Assembly (NCBI RefSeq): GCF_008838325.1
Contig: NZ_CP042829.1
Location: 992,001-1,056,000 of the forward strand
From: Tepidiforma bonchosmolovskayae
GTDB lineage: Bacteria; Chloroflexota; Dehalococcoidia; Tepidiformales; Tepidiformaceae
Length of the DNA stretch: 64,000 nucleotides
Reading direction: 5' to 3'
Of this stretch, positions 62,920 through 64,000 are shown one piece after another. Position 1 is the first letter of the stretch; each line of letters starts with the position of its first letter. Position numbers and translations under genes: made by a program. Under the pieces are notes generated by a model that worked only from the letters and a program-made list of their open reading frames with translations, had not been told where the DNA came from and did not search any database.

Positions 62920-63459
62920 GTGGACACCTTTCTGCACATGACCTTCCTGTGGCTCCACATTCTCGGCATCGCCCTGTGGGTGGGGCCGCAGGTGTTCCTC
63001 GCGGTGGTTTGGGGGCCGGCCTCGCGGCAGATTGCGGACCTCCCGACGCGGGTGGCCGCGATGCGGACGATTACGCGGCGGTTCGGCTACCTCGGCGGGC
63101 TCGGGCTGGCGCTGGTCATCGTCGCGGGGACGTACCTGGTGTTCACGTGGCGGGACTACTACGCGATTCCGTCGGATGCGGAGTTCACGAGCCTGCGGTT
63201 CGGGGTCTGGTTCATCATCAAGATGAACGTGCTGCTGGTGATGCTGGCGGTGGTGGCGCTGCACACGTTCTGGGCGGGTCCGAAGCAGCTGCGGCTGTAC
63301 GAGGCGAAGGCGCGGGGCGAGGCGGTGGATGAGGGTGCGCTCCGCCGGGCGCGGATGGTGTCGATGGTGCTGAGCGTGCTGGGGCTGCTGCTGACCCTGG
63401 CGATCATGGTGATTGGCGTGATGATCGGGACGAGCGGCTGGAGTTTGCAGGAGGTGTAG
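62920..63459 (+). CDS. Four-helix integral membrane protein (CopD/DUF-type)
   Basis: GTG at 62920, GGGAG nearby, 179 residues: (V)DTFLHMTFLWLHILGIALWVGPQVFLAVVWGP. Four hydrophobic segments (about 6-30, 52-72, 98-118, 145-168) with His in helix 1 (WLHILGIALWVG) and helix 3 (ALHTFWAG), an arrangement shared with CopD-like and cytochrome b-type membrane families, some of which carry haem or copper. No signal peptide. Assignment beyond a small membrane protein is uncertain. It is convergent with the partial MFS gene that follows. Confidence 0.7.
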   Translation: MDTFLHMTFLWLHILGIALWVGPQVFLAVVWGPASRQIADLPTRVAAMRTITRRFGYLGGLGLALVIVAGTYLVFTWRDYYAIPSDAEFTSLRFGVWFIIKMNVLLVMLAVVALHTFWAGPKQLRLYEAKARGEAVDEGALRRARMVSMVLSVLGLLLTLAIMVIGVMIGTSGWSLQEV

Positions 63460-63466
63460 GGGCGGC

Positions 63467-64000
63467 TCAGCCCGCGGCGTCAACGGCGGGTGCGCCGGCG
63501 GCGGGCGTTTCGGCGTCGTCCTCGGCTTCGAGCGCGCGGAAGGCATCCCGGCCGATACGAATGTAGTAGGCGGCAGCGAGGATGGTCCCGGCAGCGCAGA
63601 GGGAGGCCATGGCGGTGAGGGCGACGCGAACGCCGAGGTGCTCCGCGAGGAAGCCGGTGATGTAGCCGCCGATCGGCGTGGAACCGGCGAAGAGGAGGAA
63701 GAAGATGCTCATCACGCGGCCGCGGAGCTCATCGGGGACGATGACCTGGAGCGAGGTGTTGATGGTGGTCGAAAACGCGACACCGACGATGCCGAGGAAA
63801 AAGAGGAGGGCGACGGTTACGGCATAGAGGGGCGAGAAGGCGACGGCTGCGAGCAGGCCGGAGAAGGCGGCGGAGGCGAGGAGGAGCCATGCAGGCCGCA
63901 GGCGGCCGGTCGCGGCCATGATGAGCGCTGCGGTGAGGCTGCCGGCCCCCATGGCGGAGGTGAGCATGCCGAACTTCTGCGGCCCGACGTGGAGCACGAA
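63467..64000 (-). CDS. MFS transporter, N-terminus outside the window
   Basis: The frame continues past the right edge and the stop is at 63467. About 175 C-terminal residues are visible, with five to six hydrophobic helices (SLTAALIMAATGRL, LLLASAAFSGLLAAVAF, AVTVALLFFLGIVGVAFSTTINTSLQ, VMSIFFLLFAGSTPIGGYITGFLAEHLG, ALTAMASLCAAGTILAAAYYI) and the loop VPDELRGRVMSIFFL, all typical of a MFS_3/enterobactin-exporter-like C-terminal half. The tail is acidic and Ala/Pro-rich. Substrate is unknown. Confidence 0.85.
   Translation of the reverse strand, partial: FVLHVGPQKFGMLTSAMGAGSLTAALIMAATGRLRPAWLLLASAAFSGLLAAVAFSPLYAVTVALLFFLGIVGVAFSTTINTSLQVIVPDELRGRVMSIFFLLFAGSTPIGGYITGFLAEHLGVRVALTAMASLCAAGTILAAAYYIRIGRDAFRALEAEDDAETPAAGAPAVDAAG

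Overview
The window is very GC-rich and gene-dense. Several genes start with GTG or TTG, and several have a -10 box only a few bases before the start codon. Gene content fits an aerobic or facultative bacterium: a cobalamin-dependent MetH, DapB, CoaBC/CoaX, RecQ, GyrA, acyl-CoA ligase, thiolase, crotonase and P450. There is no rRNA or other strong taxonomic marker. My best guess is a thermophilic Chloroflexota (Dehalococcoidia, Tepidiforma-like), but this is inference only.

Layout. 1-16.8 kb is ordinary chromosome: a partial LLM-class oxidoreductase, metH, DUF983 and GNAT genes, two coiled-coil proteins, a TVP38 protein, coaBC-coaX, recQ, dapB, a PilZ protein and an acyl-CoA synthetase. 16.8-20.4 kb holds two related surface proteins with Pro/Thr-rich stalks and C-terminal anchors. 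One is broken in frame at a run of 14 G, and both share a near-identical duplicated module. 20.8-26.8 kb is a CRISPR array of about 81 repeats of 36 nt. It is followed by a leader and a minus-strand type I-G (formerly I-U) operon transcribed csb1-csb2-cas3-csb3/cas8-like-cas4/1-cas2 (27.0-35.8 kb). 35.9-38.1 kb has three small unrecognised genes on the same strand. 38.5-46.6 kb is a second defence module: a ~1,150-residue protein of unknown fold translationally coupled (ATGA overlap) to a ~1,550-residue DEAD/DEAH helicase with a DUF1998-like zinc C-terminus. This pair has the architecture of Druantia type III (DruH + DruE). The helicase is split into two frames at a G5A6 tract, so it is frameshifted, mis-sequenced, or expressed by slippage. 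A tRNA-Thr(CGU) gene follows at 47.0 kb.

47.4-64 kb returns to housekeeping: a manganese-type (yybP-ykoY) riboswitch with a clear terminator/antiterminator in front of a TerC/Alx membrane protein; a pspA-pspAA-zinc-ribbon envelope-stress operon; an orphan minimal nucleotidyltransferase; a Pro/Thr-stalk lipoprotein; thiolase; YceI; an EamA permease; gyrA; a tandem Nudix protein; an orphan Dam-type methylase; P450; crotonase; MFS transporters; and a four-helix membrane protein.

The most interesting part is the defence island (20.8-46.6 kb): a complete I-G system with a long array, an interrupted Druantia-III-like pair, and three orphan small genes between them. Minor curiosities are a dispersed GGGAGCR heptamer repeat at three intergenic sites, leaderless-type promoters, and perfect palindromes in divergent intergenic regions.
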